Assembly (NCBI GenBank): GCA_020137815.1
Contig: CM035357.1
Location: 3,554,528-3,618,527 of the forward strand
Origin: Hormiphora californensis
Taxonomy: Eukaryota > Ctenophora > Tentaculata > Cydippida > Pleurobrachiidae
DNA length: 64,000 bases
Reading direction: 5' to 3'
This document shows positions 41,722 through 54,446 of this stretch, piece after piece; positions within the stretch are counted from its first letter, which is position 1; each line of letters begins with the position of its first letter. The notes under the pieces are model-generated. The model was not told where the DNA came from and made no database searches. It was given only the letters and a program-made list of their open reading frames with translations. The translations under genes were made by a program, and so were the position numbers.

Positions 41722-44700
41722 ACGATAAAAACGCCTTCAAATGCACCCTTTTTTAACGAGTTAGTGTCGTCATCAGGTGAGTTGAGCCCCATTTTGGCAC
41801 CCCCAGGCTGCGATAACATGATGCTTGATATGGCTGTTAGCGCTGACAAGGGACCCTTTATCAGCGCCACTAAGGCTAATAAGAGCCTGCAAAGAGCACT
41901 TGGCAGGTTCCTGGTTTACCATGAGAAGGAGAGGAAGGTAGGATAATGGTTTTTATCTCGGCATGATCTGAATTTATGTTTTAAACTCTTTCTATATCTC
42001 CCTAGTCCCTCTAGATCAGGAACCGACACCGGATTAAGTAAACAACCAATCAGAACTCGTTATTTAGGTCACGTGACTGGTTATCAGCCAATCAGGGACC
42101 AGTATTTCCTGATTCTGTCGGTTCTTGCTGATCTAGATAATATCTTGCTCCCTCCACTTCCAGATAATATCTCGGCAACTGGATCTAGAGAGACGTGTGT
42201 ACAGAAAGAAGGTGAACCGTTGCTCCACCGCAGTACCGGGAGGCAGGAAGACACGTACAGCCTTCACTACCACAACCGAGGATCGGAATGACGAGGTAAG
42301 GGGCCAACTTACAAAAAGAGTTATAGAATTCTCACAAGCTAGTAGTAGTACAGTCGATCCCCGATTTACCGGGATGCTCGGGGGAAAGGGTTTTGCCCGG
42401 TATATCGGCCATCGGGGTCAAATTTAATTTCCTAGCTAAATCAGAGTAGGTTTATCCTCCCGGTAAATCGGAGTCCGACTGTATTTGGGGTAAACATGAA
42501 TAATTTAGATACAGTCACCACGTCGTGCACCCCCCGGGAGGTTCTTGAGGCCATTAGCTCATGGTGCCCGTGGAAGTCTCGATACCGCCCTGACTCATAC
42601 AGATCTGGGTCGCATCCTAAAAATGGTCGATTCTTCGGTGGGGGTAAGGGTAGATAGCCTTGTGGTTCATTGTGGTTTATTGTGAGGCATCGAGGACGAG
42701 TTGTTGAATGAACATGATCTATCAATGAAATCTCACACCCGCCACCGTGGCCCAAATTCACCCAAGATGAATGAATGGAAGCCGAAAACCCGATGCAAAA
42801 CACTACCAGCAGCCTTCATAAAACATTTCATAAAACTTTAAATTGCTTTTAATTCTTTCTTCATTGATTATGCGATCATTCTTCCCGTTGAAATTGTATT
42901 TATACTACAACTTGCTATTCAGCAAACTTGACGACATTACAAGCAACTATATCATGCCAGTTTAATCTAAATTCTCAATTGTTCAGGATGCAGACGGAGA
43001 TGGAAGGTGGGCTATAACCAAGAAAACCAACCTAAACACTCCCACACCTCGACGTCCCAAAACCGCGGGAGAACCATCGAGTAGGGTTAGTTAATAAGCT
43101 GTCACGGGTAACCATGGTAGCTGGTTAGTTACTATGTTATCCCTTCCATTTCCATGGTTTTGGTAACCATGGTAACCATGCAGTAGGGTACCACCCATGT
43201 TATTTTCCCCTGATTCCCAGCTACCATATCCAGGTACCAAGGATAGCACTCCGAGATCCGGCGATTGAGGATGACACACTTGAGATGACGTACACCTTTA
43301 ATTCCTTATTTGGCGATGTACAGAGACATGTGATTCCCACTGGATCAGACCCCCTGGACAGCCCTGTGGATCCCCTAGCTAGTGCGAAGGTATAAGAGGG
43401 TTTCATACGGGCTAGAACTTCTAGTAGAAGCTGAACAAATAAATTGGTTTAGGATGTTTTTGAGTGTGATCAATTACAAAACGCCTTTATTAGGTGGGCA
43501 ATTGAAATTATGTTTGAAAATATATGTCTCTGTGGTCATATAAATTTGAGAAGCAATATCTAGATTAAAGAGTTGCAGTTTGAGACAGCTGTATTCAAAA
43601 TACATTGTTTTACAGGCACCTACAACACCTAGCAGCGGTCGGAGTCTTCGAAGGTGAATATAGCTTTTTGACATAACTGCATTGATTTTGTTGGTATTTG
43701 ACAACTATTAGTATAATATGGGCTTTCAATTTAATTTCTTTCGAGACATATATTTCAATTCAATCTACGTAAATTAACCTGTCTAGACGATAAAATGTTC
43801 TCAATTTTCGCATATAGCTTTTTGACATAACTGCATTGGCCATTGATTTTGTTGGTATTTGACAACTATTAGTATAATACTAGTAGGCCCGTTCGCCCTA
43901 CGGGCGAATTTCGGGGAAATGATAGCTGGATTAGGGAATGCTGACATCACCTGCACCATCCGTTCCTAGCCTATCTCTCACTTTCTCCCTACTCATGTTG
44001 GTGTACGCTCTGGGCTTCCTGACAATGTCGAGGTGCGAATTTAAGAGATCAATGTCATGGAGGTGCAGTGCTGTTCCAGAAACTCATCACGTGAAAACTT
44101 GGCCGCTATGTAGCCAATTCAGAGATTTCTATATTCGACTGGAGTAATCACCCTTGGGCGACTTTGGGTAAAGCTATCCGTAGTCGTTGATTGCTCACTT
44201 GAACACGTTGGCGTAATCTGTTATAGTCTCTGACAGCAGCAGTTCTCCTGGACCTAGATAAACGTTGCCGAATAGCGTCTGGGGTGGAAGAGCTAGACAT
44301 CAGGATTCAGGACAGAAGTAAAACAATGCACGTGCAGAATTGAATTTCCCCTTGGTATCCAACTGAAACCGGGAGAGAGATCTCCAGGTCTCTCTAATAA
44401 TTGCACGTGCAAGACTTGTACTTAGTGTAGTTGCTAGGTGATCACCGTTACACAATTTGCTTAGTAAGTAGTATGATGGGCCTTCAATTTAATTTCTTTC
44501 GAGACATATATTTCAATTCAATCTACGTAAATTGACCTGTCTAGACGATAAAATGTTCTCAATTTTCGCATACTTATGATCATCCTCTTATCTACTGGCA
44601 TTAACCCTTTGGGACCGATAGTGGCGCCATCAACAGAAATATCTGAAAATTGCTGGAGACACTCCTAACAAGCCTACTTGAAAGCAGAACCAAAAAACTC

Positions 44701-47700
44701 GTCTCTACGAACTTTGTTTCTGTGGGGTCACCAGTGACCCTATCGGTCTCAAATGGAATGCAAACAATTGAGATCTCGTAGCTATTTTGCCTCATAACTC
44801 GAAAACCGCTCATCTTAGACCCTATGTTTCTTCATAACACTTATATAAACCCGGCCATTCTGCACATTTTACACACCCTATGGACCTCTGTATCTCATCT
44901 GTAGCCGATTTTAGAATTTCAAATTGGCCGAGATGAAAATTTTTATGAAGGAGCACGAATCTCAAAAAATTTTTCAGCGACTCTCTAAGATGTATAGATA
45001 ACACTGATGGAGTCGGTTAGTCGCTAGCACCCGTTTGAAAAATGCCGTTTTAGACCTTTATCGGTGGCCAATCCTTTAGAAATGCACGTAAAATCCAAAT
45101 TTCTATATTAGCGTTAGGGGACGATAGGGTCACTGGTGACCCCGGCATTATTTGCCCTCTGAGCGTTGTAAATTTGATCAAATCATCACGAAACTTCATA
45201 CCGGGGTAAAACCTATGGTTTTCTTTTGATTTGTAGGTCCATTATTGGCTTACTTATACCGTTTTAGAGATATGGCCAACTTTACACCAAAATTTCAACT
45301 TTTATGGCTTAGAGTTGGCATTTCTAGTAAACTAAGATGTTCAAAGCTTAAAATGACCCCAAAAACAGCCAAAAAGTGTCTATTCTAACCCGGAAAACCA
45401 TTTAAACTTCTTAGATTTAGTTCGGACAGACGCTAGATGCATAATTAGCGTGGGGTCACTGGTGACCCTATCGGTCTCAAAGGGTTAAACTGAGAGTGGA
45501 CAGAATGCTCAAATGCACTATAAATATAATGTTGGGGGTAGTAGAAAGTATATTATAATAGCCCATTGAGCATACAGTCGGACCCCGATTTACCGGGATG
45601 CTCGGGGGAAAGGGTTTTGCCCGGTAAATCGGGGTGCCCGGTATATCGGGGTGAAATACCGTAAATTCCCTATATTGGGGGAAGTTTACCCTCCCGGTAA
45701 ATCGGGGTTCCGGTAAATCGGGGCCCGGTAAATCGGGGTCCAACTGTATTTTGTGAGTTGGATTTGAGTCGCCTGACATAACAAATGTATGAACATTGTT
45801 CATTGAACTATTCAAAGTCGGAGGATACTGGTGGGATATGATTATGAATACCTACTGCAGTCCAATTCTGTTTCTGTCCACTGTCCACTCTCATTTTAAA
45901 TTTAAATTTACTGATAGATGGATGTCTGGAACACTGTCTACCAGTACCAGACATGTCTACCAGTACCAGACAGACATGTCTACCAGTACCAGACATGTCT
46001 ACCAGTACCAGACATGTCTACAGACAGACATGTCTACCAGTACCAGTTCTTCTTCTTCTTTGAAGAAGTTCTTAGGGGAACCAGATACAGACTGGCCAGT
46101 TCGCACCGCGCCGTCTGTCATGGTTGATTACGAAGTTATCCCAACCTTGCCATCGTGCTTCGTAACCAACTGTCATGGTCCCCTTCACACTATATTCTTC
46201 AGCATATCATATATAACCCCCTCTACTCATCATGTTATTTAGAGCAATAAGTGTATCTCGTTCTATTTCTACAACTGATATCAACCTCCTTGATTCCTGT
46301 GGACCCGATATCGACTTTAGAGACCCGTAAGGGGAAACTCTAACTGAATGGCATCCCATTAATGGGATCCCATCAACAGTAAAACTCTAACTGATAATGG
46401 ACCACAGTGATGGTTCTTTCTCTGTATTCTCTCTGTAGGCAGTACATCTATGTACTGCCTACAGAGAGAATACAGAGAAAGAACTATAGGGCATGCCCGG
46501 GCACGGGCGCGCACACAGAGAGAATACAGAGAAAGAACCATCACTGTGGTCCATTATCAGTTAGAGTTTTACTGTTGATGGGATCCCATTAATGGGATGC
46601 CATTCAGTTAGAGTTTCCCGTAAACTAGTTAACTGTTATAGTAGTGTGTGGTAGAGGTGCCGTGAAGCATCTCTGTTATCGACTTTATTAGAGACCCATG
46701 TGATGTGTGTGACTGTACCCGTAAATCAGTAAACTGTAGTAGTTAAACTGTGTGGTAGAGATACTGTCAAGTTGTCAAGTTGCATCGCACCCTAGTATCT
46801 CGTACGATTCGCTCAGAGATCTTCTGCAGAAGAGCGAGGCTGACAGCTGTAGGGTACTACTATGAAAGTTGTGAAGCAACCTGTCTCGTGTGACTCGTTG
46901 AGAGAGAAGGGGGGTTGTTCTCCACCACTTACTGAATAATTTGTGACGCATGAAGACGAAGATTATAAAGATGATAAAGATGATAAAGCAGTTTCATGGT
47001 TATCTAGAATTTATTGTGAAGCACATATAACGTGATCTTGACAATTGCCTAATTAGAATGCTTTCAATGTCTTAAATAATGTCTTACATGTCCCATACTG
47101 CTCAAGATCAAGAGTCAATTATGCCTCCCTTGATCAAAAGGGGAATGCGTTATTGAATCTTGAACAGATCATACTCCAAAAAATAAAAAATAAAGAATGA
47201 TCACCAAGAACCCCCCCCCCCTTCTTCAGAATGGCGAGCATGGAAGCGTATGCTGCGTTGGAGCGGAAGCGGAGCAGTGATTGCTCCACCCCTCGTTCTA
47301 CCATCCCTCTCTCAGCTACCTCGCCCCGTTCTGACCCCTTGGCAGAGGAGGAGGATCAGAGGGAAGGAGAGGAGGAGTTCGTGAGTGAGAATCTGTTTGG
47401 AAATTTGTCCATACAGATGCACAAAGATAACAAACGGTAATTGGTCTTTCAATTGAAGAGAACTGCAGGTGGCAATGGTAGGGTAGAAAGGGGTAAAATG
47501 GCACACCGGGTAAAATGGCACATGTATGGGGTAAAATGGTCCTAGTTATTACATGTAGTCACGTGACTTTTTCTCCAGCGGAGACCTGCTCGTTCTGTTC
47601 CGAATTTTTGCTTTAAAACTGCTGTAATTTCTGTTTGAGTTGGCCGATTTTAATTTTGCAAAAACTGCCAGTTAGGGTTTTTATCCTTCTAAAACTTGGT

Positions 47701-49053
47701 ATAAAAATTTTTCAAAAAACCCACTATTAAGTTGATTAAATTGTCAAATTAGTCAAACTGGGGTAAAATGGTTCACCCTCGCTGGGGTAAAATGGTTCAC
47801 CCTGGGACCAATGAAATCGAGCCTCCAATACCACGTGATACCAACTGGGGTAAAATGGTCCAGCACACTGGGGTAAAATGGTCCAGCAGAACAGAAATTA
47901 CTGAAGATAACATGGACCATTTTACCCCAGTGCTCTAACAACACCAGGCACGTGATAAAAATCGAGCAATGCTATTGGCTGGACCATTTTACCCCAGTGC
48001 AAAATTTCCAAAAAAAGGCCTACCAAACTTTTTGAATTGATTAATTAAGCTATTAAATAAAACTTTCAGATTTTAAAATTTAGCTCGTCTGAAAGGAAAA
48101 CGTTTCATTGGATAGCCTATATAATTTTTTTTCTTCTTGCTGTATAAACTGATTATTTTAGAACCTAAAACGTTAGAAAGTGTGCCATTTTACCCCTTTC
48201 TACCCTACTGCAATTTTCATGATGAATTCATCTCATATCTTGTTGAGTACTTGGTGTATTACCCAACAAATCACATGCTGTCAAATTTGGGTCTGGCACC
48301 GCCAGACAGACAAGTCATCCCGTTCAAAGTTAACTAACTAAGTTAACTAACTAAGTTAAGTTAACTAACTAAGCTAAACTCACTCGGAATCTTTTAATTT
48401 TGTAGGTTTGATAGAATAAACGTGTGCGCTTCCCCAGCTTCCCCCTGCCGACCTCGCATAGAAGCCAGACGCGAATCACTGCTCTGTAAGCCACCGACGG
48501 TAAATATGCATACATGAATTATATTCAACTTTCAAACATATTTTATTTCTCGGGCGGCGTTAAAAATTATGGTAAAGAAAAGCAATTGCTGTCTAATTTT
48601 TAAAGGAACCACTTCTAGTCTTGGCATGAGTAATGAATATGTTCCTAGGCATTACATATAGCTGATTCTTAAAGTTATACTACGTCTTTATGCTCGTCGT
48701 AAGCTAGTTATTATACTATTTGCAATATTTTAGGCGGAACAGCTTGGCCGAAAGCTGATTCATAACGTTATACTACTTTATGCTCGTTTATGCTAGTTAT
48801 ATACTAGTTATATGCTAGTTATATTATTTGCAATATTTTACTTTTAGGCAGAACAGCTTGGCCGATCGAAACGCTACGAAATTCGTCGTGACTCTGTCGC
48901 AAGTTCCTGCTATACAGGACGGTCTTCGTTTGATTTGGATAGTAGTGGAACTGCTACCACCCTGAGTTACATGGCAGGACAGGAACCTGGGATGGCTATC
49001 AGCAAAGCCATCAGTTTCCTTGATAAACTGGATAAAAATGCACCAACGAAAAG
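41722..49053 (+). CDS. Unrecognised gene, at least eight exons (partial)
   Basis: Exons with agreeing phases: ~41722-41937, 42164-42295, 42987-43085, 43234-43389, 43616-43653, 47230-47436, 48406-48499 and 48848-49053. The reading includes ISATKANKSLQRALGRFLVY, ISRQLDLERRVYRKKVNRCS, EDDTLEMTYTFNSLFGDVQR, FVSENLFGNLSIQMHKDNKR and GMAISKAISFLDKLDKNAPT. The protein is hydrophilic and rich in Ser, Arg and Pro between short helical blocks, with no membrane segment. I do not recognise the family; a cytoskeletal or ciliary scaffold would fit the composition but that is a guess. The first exon start is uncertain and the last exon ends in phase 2, so more exons should follow. The 3.6-kb fifth intron carries five mobile elements. 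Confidence 0.6.
42017..42127. mobile_element. 109-bp MITE family, copy C
   Basis: Same family as copies A and B near 7.2-7.7 kb, in the first intron of the unrecognised gene. TCTAGAT occurs on both sides (42010 and 42132), though the right-hand copy is four bases beyond the apparent end. Confidence 0.8.
42349..42483. mobile_element. pogo/Tigger-like MITE
   Basis: Ends TACAGTCGATCCCCGATTTA and TCGGAGTCCGACTGTA, with internal CCCGGTA-ATCGG repeats. Confidence 0.8.
43659..43878 (+). repeat. Tandem duplication, ~154-bp unit
   Basis: TAGCTTTTTGACATAACTGC starts units at 43660 and 43815. The second unit is interrupted after 43878 by an inserted element and resumes at 44470. Confidence 0.8.
43879..44469. 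mobile_element. 591-bp insertion inside a tandem repeat unit
   Basis: The second copy of the 154-bp repeat is split by this segment, with AGTATAAT before and AGTATGAT after it (an imperfect 8-bp target duplication). It begins ACTAGTAGGCCCGTTCGCCC. It has no clear terminal inverted repeat but does carry a small minus-strand reading frame. Confidence 0.7.
44148..44300 (-). CDS. Small basic ORF in the 43879 insertion
   Basis: 50 codons from ATG to TGA on the minus strand. It begins MSSSSTPDAIRQRLSRSRRT and continues with DYNRLRQRVQVSNQRLRI, an Arg-rich helix resembling a basic DNA-binding region, and stays open through the insertion. It could be a remnant of a transposon-encoded protein or chance. 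No homologue is recognised. Confidence 0.3.
   Translation of the reverse strand: MSSSSTPDAIRQRLSRSRRTAAVRDYNRLRQRVQVSNQRLRIALPKVAQG
44605..45484. mobile_element. piggyBac-like non-autonomous element with TTAA target
   Basis: 880 bp bounded by TTAA at 44601-44604 and 45485-45488, with ends CCCTTTGGGACCGATAG and the near-inverse CTATCGGTCTCAAAGGG. The motif GGGTCAC(C/T)(A/G)GTGACCC occurs three times inside. TTAA duplication and CCCT ends are the piggyBac signature. There is no transposase frame. Confidence 0.85.
45573..45748. mobile_element. pogo/Tigger-like MITE, longest copy
   Basis: 176 bp with ends TACAGTCGGACCCCGATTTA and its near-inverse, and at least five internal CCCGGTAAATCGGGG units on both strands. 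Confidence 0.85.
45939..46046 (+). repeat. Minisatellite, CTACCAGTACCAGACATGT units
   Basis: Four to five units of 19-23 bp, alternately with an extra CAGA, in the 3.6-kb intron. Confidence 0.85.
46332..46619. repeat. Compound palindrome (~288 bp)
   Basis: Outer arms (GGGAAACTCTAACTGAATGG and inverse) enclose a second inverted pair centred near 46447 (GCAGTACAT/ATGTACTGC). The 38-bp GGTTCTTTCTCTGTATTCTC segment appears three times, once direct and twice inverted. Likely a small foldback element. Confidence 0.8.
47478..48208. mobile_element. 731-bp MITE with GGGGTAAAATGG subterminal repeats
   Basis: Ends GTAGGGTAGAAAGGGGTAAA and its inverse. The motif GGGGTAAAATGG recurs about eight times inside, direct in the left half and inverted in the right. 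GCAAT flanks both sides (47472-47476, 48210-48214). Lies in the intron before exon 7 of the unrecognised gene. Confidence 0.8.
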
Positions 49054-50174
49054 GTAAAACTGTGCACTGCACTGACAGAGTATTGGCCTGACCCTATTCT
49101 ATTCACACTGCACTGTCATGGTCAGAGCATTGGCCTGACAAAAGGTAGCTGTGCAGCAGTTTGGGGTGAATTCCCCCCTCTTTCTCTTGCTGTATCTGAA
49201 TTAGTTAGAAAAATTGGATTGATTTAGAGTTTGAAATATCGATGTGTTAAAAATTGATCCTCGAAATTGCCTCCAGGTCAAAATGCCACGAAGATCTGGT
49301 TGGCATGGACGAATCGATTCGATCAGAAAAACAGAAAGTTCCTCCAATTTGACCGGGATATATGAGATTGACATGGTCATGCGGAATGAATTTGAAAATA
49401 TTAATTGTATTTTGACCGGGATGAAGTTTGGAACTGGTCCTTGAAACCACCATGATCTTCGCCTAGCTAGACTCTGTTTCTGACTCTGACAATTTTGATT
49501 GTATAGCTTTGTGAGGGTTCGGCAGATCAAAATACAGTGTGTGATTTTCCGGCTCCACACCGGCCCGAAGAAGGGTGTAATTTGGCATGTTTCTTGCCTG
49601 TCAGCTCTCACACCAGGCCGAAGGCCCGGTGTGAGCTTACGCGAGCCCAAAGGGCGAGCGTAAGCGAGTGCCGAACAGACAGACAGTGCCGAACAGACAG
49701 TGCCGAACAGACAGACTGCGTAGCATGGCAAGGTGTAATAAAACCATTACTTAATTTGGTACATATTCGTATATTTTAATTTTTATAAAACCATAAAGAA
49801 TTGTAAATCTGGTTCCATTAACTATTGTAAAAAAGCTTCCAATCGATCACTCGATTTGGTAACCACATGCCCCCGAAAAAAGTAGTTATTTTTGAACTGC
49901 CCAAAAGTGGGGGACGTGTCATGTATTGTGTGACCTGTGTGTTTTACTTGTTGAGTGAATTACTCAACAATGTTTCACAATGTTTAGCCAGTACGTGGTT
50001 AGGGGGTAGAATTTCATTTATTGACATCTTGATACGAATTTCATTTTGATGCTGAGAGTTCTCAGTGTCATTAGACGAATTTTAGGTTCTATGTACAAAT
50101 AAGTCACAGATACCCCATTAAAATTAGTTGAAAGTTGATTGAAAGTTCAGAGTTTAGAGTTTGACAAAGTATCT

Positions 50175-50385
<211 letters not shown>

Positions 50386-51476
50386 CTGTATACTTCCGTC
50401 TGCTAGGAGCTGCTGGTGCATGTTGCACTCACTCTCTATCCCTCTCTCTTTCTCTATGTGTTGTACTCGCGTGAACGACAGCGTTTATTTTATAGTTTCA
50501 CTCTGCAACTTGCTTGTGTGTTGTTATTTCAGTAGCAGCAGCAGAGCGTGTATATAGTGTTTCCTCGTGGGTGTATATTAGCTACACTAGTATACCAGTA
50601 CATGTTGTATAGTTTAGTAGACACTATTGGAAATAACTTATTGAACGTTACTTATATTATTAATTATTGTCTGGAACTTGCGTAGCGATTTGAGCCCCCT
50701 TGTTTTTGGGACCATCTTACAAAAACAGTACCCGGGTATTATACTCAAAAACCATGATCTGGATTGTAGAAATAGGTCGTTACTCGTTGATTATTTCTCC
50801 TGAAATCCAACGAGTCTCAATTGTCCATTATATCATTACAACAGAATTATTTCTCCTAGCTGGCTCTATAAGCGCCACTAGTACATAAATTATGTATTTT
50901 ACTATCGTCGTCGTCTGACCGCAGTACAGTAGTACACAGGCATGATAGTCCAACACTACTATTATAGCTAGGTCTCAATATATACTCTCGTGTATGTGTG
51001 TGTCTCTCTCTTTCTCTCTGTATATTTCCCCCATCTCTCTCCCTCCGATCTTTATACATTTCTCAACTCTCCTTCCTCCTTCGGTTGCAATGGCAGCGTT
51101 TACGATTGTATACGTAGTATTATAGTACAGTGTGTTCTTGATTTTAACATATATATCGTCGTAGGGATTAAAGGATGTTATTGATGATGGTGTAAAACCG
51201 AAAAAAAACTACTGCGTTGTTCCTTCGCCTCCCATCCCCTATATATACAGCTTAGTTCAGGTTTTTCTCGAACCTTCTCGAACCTTCTGATCGAATCTTC
51301 TGATGGGTGTCTATTTTTCAAAACACGTTGTTCTCTAATGCGATGATTTCTACTGCCAGACCCTAATTGTAGCCCTATTCAAGTGATTTTGTATTTTTTT
51401 AGTAAAGCATAATATAGAAGCTCACATCCTTCCGGTATGCTTTATCATTTATACTGAACTTGTTGTGTGGGTTGTT

Positions 51477-51507
51477 GAGTAAGGGGGAAGAGTCTTCCCC
51501 CTTACTC
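51477..51507. repeat. Perfect 15-bp-arm hairpin
   Basis: GAGTAAGGGGGAAGA, one G, then TCTTCCCCCTTACTC. The stem is perfect and G/C-rich in its middle. It is not followed by a U-run on either strand and its role is unknown. Confidence 0.85.
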
Positions 51508-52722
51508 CACAAAGTGTGGGTTGCATTAAAATAGTGTTACCAGAGATTCTGATCAGTCCTGTCAAATTTGTCTGATCGAGATTATCAAGTACGATCAGGT
51601 ACAACTAGTTGTACTAGTTGTACTAGTTGCCACTATTGGTTACGCAAGCTATCGATTGCCATCATGCTACTCAGTCTGTCGTTCGCCTTCGCTCATGTAT
51701 ATACGTTAGAGCCCGCGGAGACTGGGAAAATGACAAGCTATATCGATTTCGTATTAGTTGACGATATCTCGATCTCATTAACGGGTCTTTACCAAGATTG
51801 TACAAGAGAGGGATTACCTATTTCTCCGACTTCTGCGACTCAAACAGTCTCACTCCTTACTCAATTGTGTTGGATTCTATTAGACAGTGTACGTGATTTG
51901 ATCCGTATAGCAGTACTATAGATGATAGATTATGTGTAAAGATATGTCTGGTATATTAAAATTGAGATCTTGATCATGTTAGTTACTTGAATTGTAACCA
52001 CTGAAAGTAAGATAGTAATGCTACTTCTAACGTTAAAACCAGTGCTGGTTTGAACGTTAGAAATTAAGTTTGAACTAGCATACCTATATTACTATGGCTG
52101 GTTATAAGTCTACCAGAATTATCTTTCATCACTTAACTTAAGTAAAGACTTAGCTTTTTAGTAAAACTATTCAACCAAAGAATTTAACCTTATAAAGTAA
52201 TATATACCGTACTTATAAGTTTCAAATCCAATAGATTGAATAAGTGGCCTAGATTACCGAATAATATAATTACTCAGTAAATTATGTGTCTTTATAAGAG
52301 AATTAGAGCTCGGGGATTCGTGTGTGTTTACTATTGATAAAGTAAATTTACTTCCTTGATAGATCTTTTATATTTGAAGAGTATTAGGCCATAGGGTTGA
52401 CGTGAAATATATATAGTGATCCTTCCCTCTTTTTTTCTTATTTTTCTTGCCATTTCTCTTGATGCACTTGACTTTCTCGCACCTTGCTTAATTTTTAAAG
52501 AGAACAGCAGGGGTTTTCTTAAAAATCTTAAAAACCTTGCTCAGTCTGTAATTTAGTATTAATAGTTTGCATTGTCTCGACACAGCTTAACTGCCCCTTG
52601 TTTTGATGCATTACGTCAATAAACTGCACCTCTATAACAAGAGTCTAGACGCATTACACCTAAGGTACCTAATAATAGTATTGCAAAACAACTTGGGTGG
52701 TCCGTGGTCTCAATTTTACACC

Positions 52723-53413
52723 ATAACGGGTGACAACTAAAAATTGTTACTAATTTAAAACAGCTGTAGAATTTTTCCCTTTTGAGATACAGCTTCGGGC
52801 CAGTGATAGAACGATTTTTCAGACAATTTTGAATCATGATAACATAACGGCGATGACTAAAACGTTCATTCTCATAGCGATATCGGATCATTTCCTCTTG
52901 CCCCACCAAAGCATATAGTACGGAGATTTGAAATTTCTATGTTATCAGAAACGACCTTCCCGATGAGATAGAATTCTCATTATAATTGGAAGTCTGGTTG
53001 TTCATGCCATAACCAACATAACTGCCAAGTTTGAAGATTTTGGCTGATTAGGAAGTTGGGGTTCCACGGTCATTAATGTTTCGAGAGATGTCGAAATGGC
53101 GATTTCTCAAACTACCTGTAAACTACGCTTTGTTACAGAAGATTCTGATCAGGAATTGAGATTTATGAAGTTTGAAGCAAAGTTAATTTCGTTCAAAATT
53201 GTCTGAAAAATCATTCTATCACTGTCCCGAAGCTGTATTTCGACTAGAACAGGCGCTAGAGGTGCTAGAAAAACGTGTAGATTTCACGTTATGTTTTTCT
53301 GATTCAAAATTGTCTGAAAAATCGTTCTATCACTGGCCCGAAGCTGTATCTCAAAAGGGAAAAATTCTACAGCTGTTTTAAATTAGTAACAATTTTTAGT
53401 TGTCACCCGTTAT
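52723..53413. repeat. Inverted repeat, 113-bp arms, 691 bp in all
   Basis: Left arm 52723-52835 begins ATAACGGGTGACAACTAAAA and is the inverse of 53301-53413. A third partial copy (TTGTCTGAAAAATCATTCTA) lies in the spacer near 53200. Probably a foldback element with an internal duplication. Confidence 0.85.
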
Positions 53414-53887
53414 GTTGAACTTTTGAACTTATACAGATATCATATAGCGACTTGTCTAGCTCGTAAGCAAATGTAAAGGAGGCCGAGGGTATTAGAACAT
53501 AACAAATTTTGACCTTCTGCTTGAATTAGGGAAAGTGGTATTCTCGAACGCTATTATAATCGGTCACTTTTCGCCAAGGATCCCGGCCAGCAGCTGAATC
53601 ATTATATATCTCCAATGCCACTACGAATGTCAGTTTAATTTAAGTCTCACCGTGAAAGGGGTCCTGTAACAGATCCCATAACATAATTGAACGAAATGTT
53701 AGTTGTATCACGTATTTAATAACTGACATAATTATGTAACATAATCTAAAGCTAATACCAATGTAAAAGATATACAAGATCAATTCAGTTCTTTAGCTCT
53801 CTTTTTAAGATGAAATTAACAAGCATTTCTCGCTCGTGTCTTGCTTTGCAAACGTCTCTGATACTCTTGTTCGGCGTTTTATTTATG

Positions 53888-54133
<246 letters not shown>

Positions 54134-54446
54134 TTTCTGTTCACATTTCTGCTTTACATACTTGCTATATATCTGCTTGAGGGTGGTCATGAGAGCTTTT
54201 ATCTTGCTTTTTATCTTCCTAAATTTGCCATCACTGGTCTATAAAATATTACATAATTTGATCACTGCCATTTCCAGTTTCGCAACTCTTGCAGTTCGTT
54301 TTGACACGTCCATATATTAATTTAAAACGTGCATCTTTCTATGGAATAGTTTTTAATTACAAACGTTCTTAGTAAAATGTCTTTATGAAAATGAAAGCTA
54401 TGAGACATGACAACGTGACATCTCGGGCTAATTAAAATAAAGAACG

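Noticed and set aside
41764..41812. A 30-bp GTGAGT...CCCCCAG intron at 41777-41806
   Set aside because: Too short for a spliceosomal intron, and the reading frame is open straight through it.
51568..51921. 118-codon frame on the plus strand
   Set aside because: It contains a hydrophobic stretch but no recognisable domain, splice context or codon bias; likely chance.
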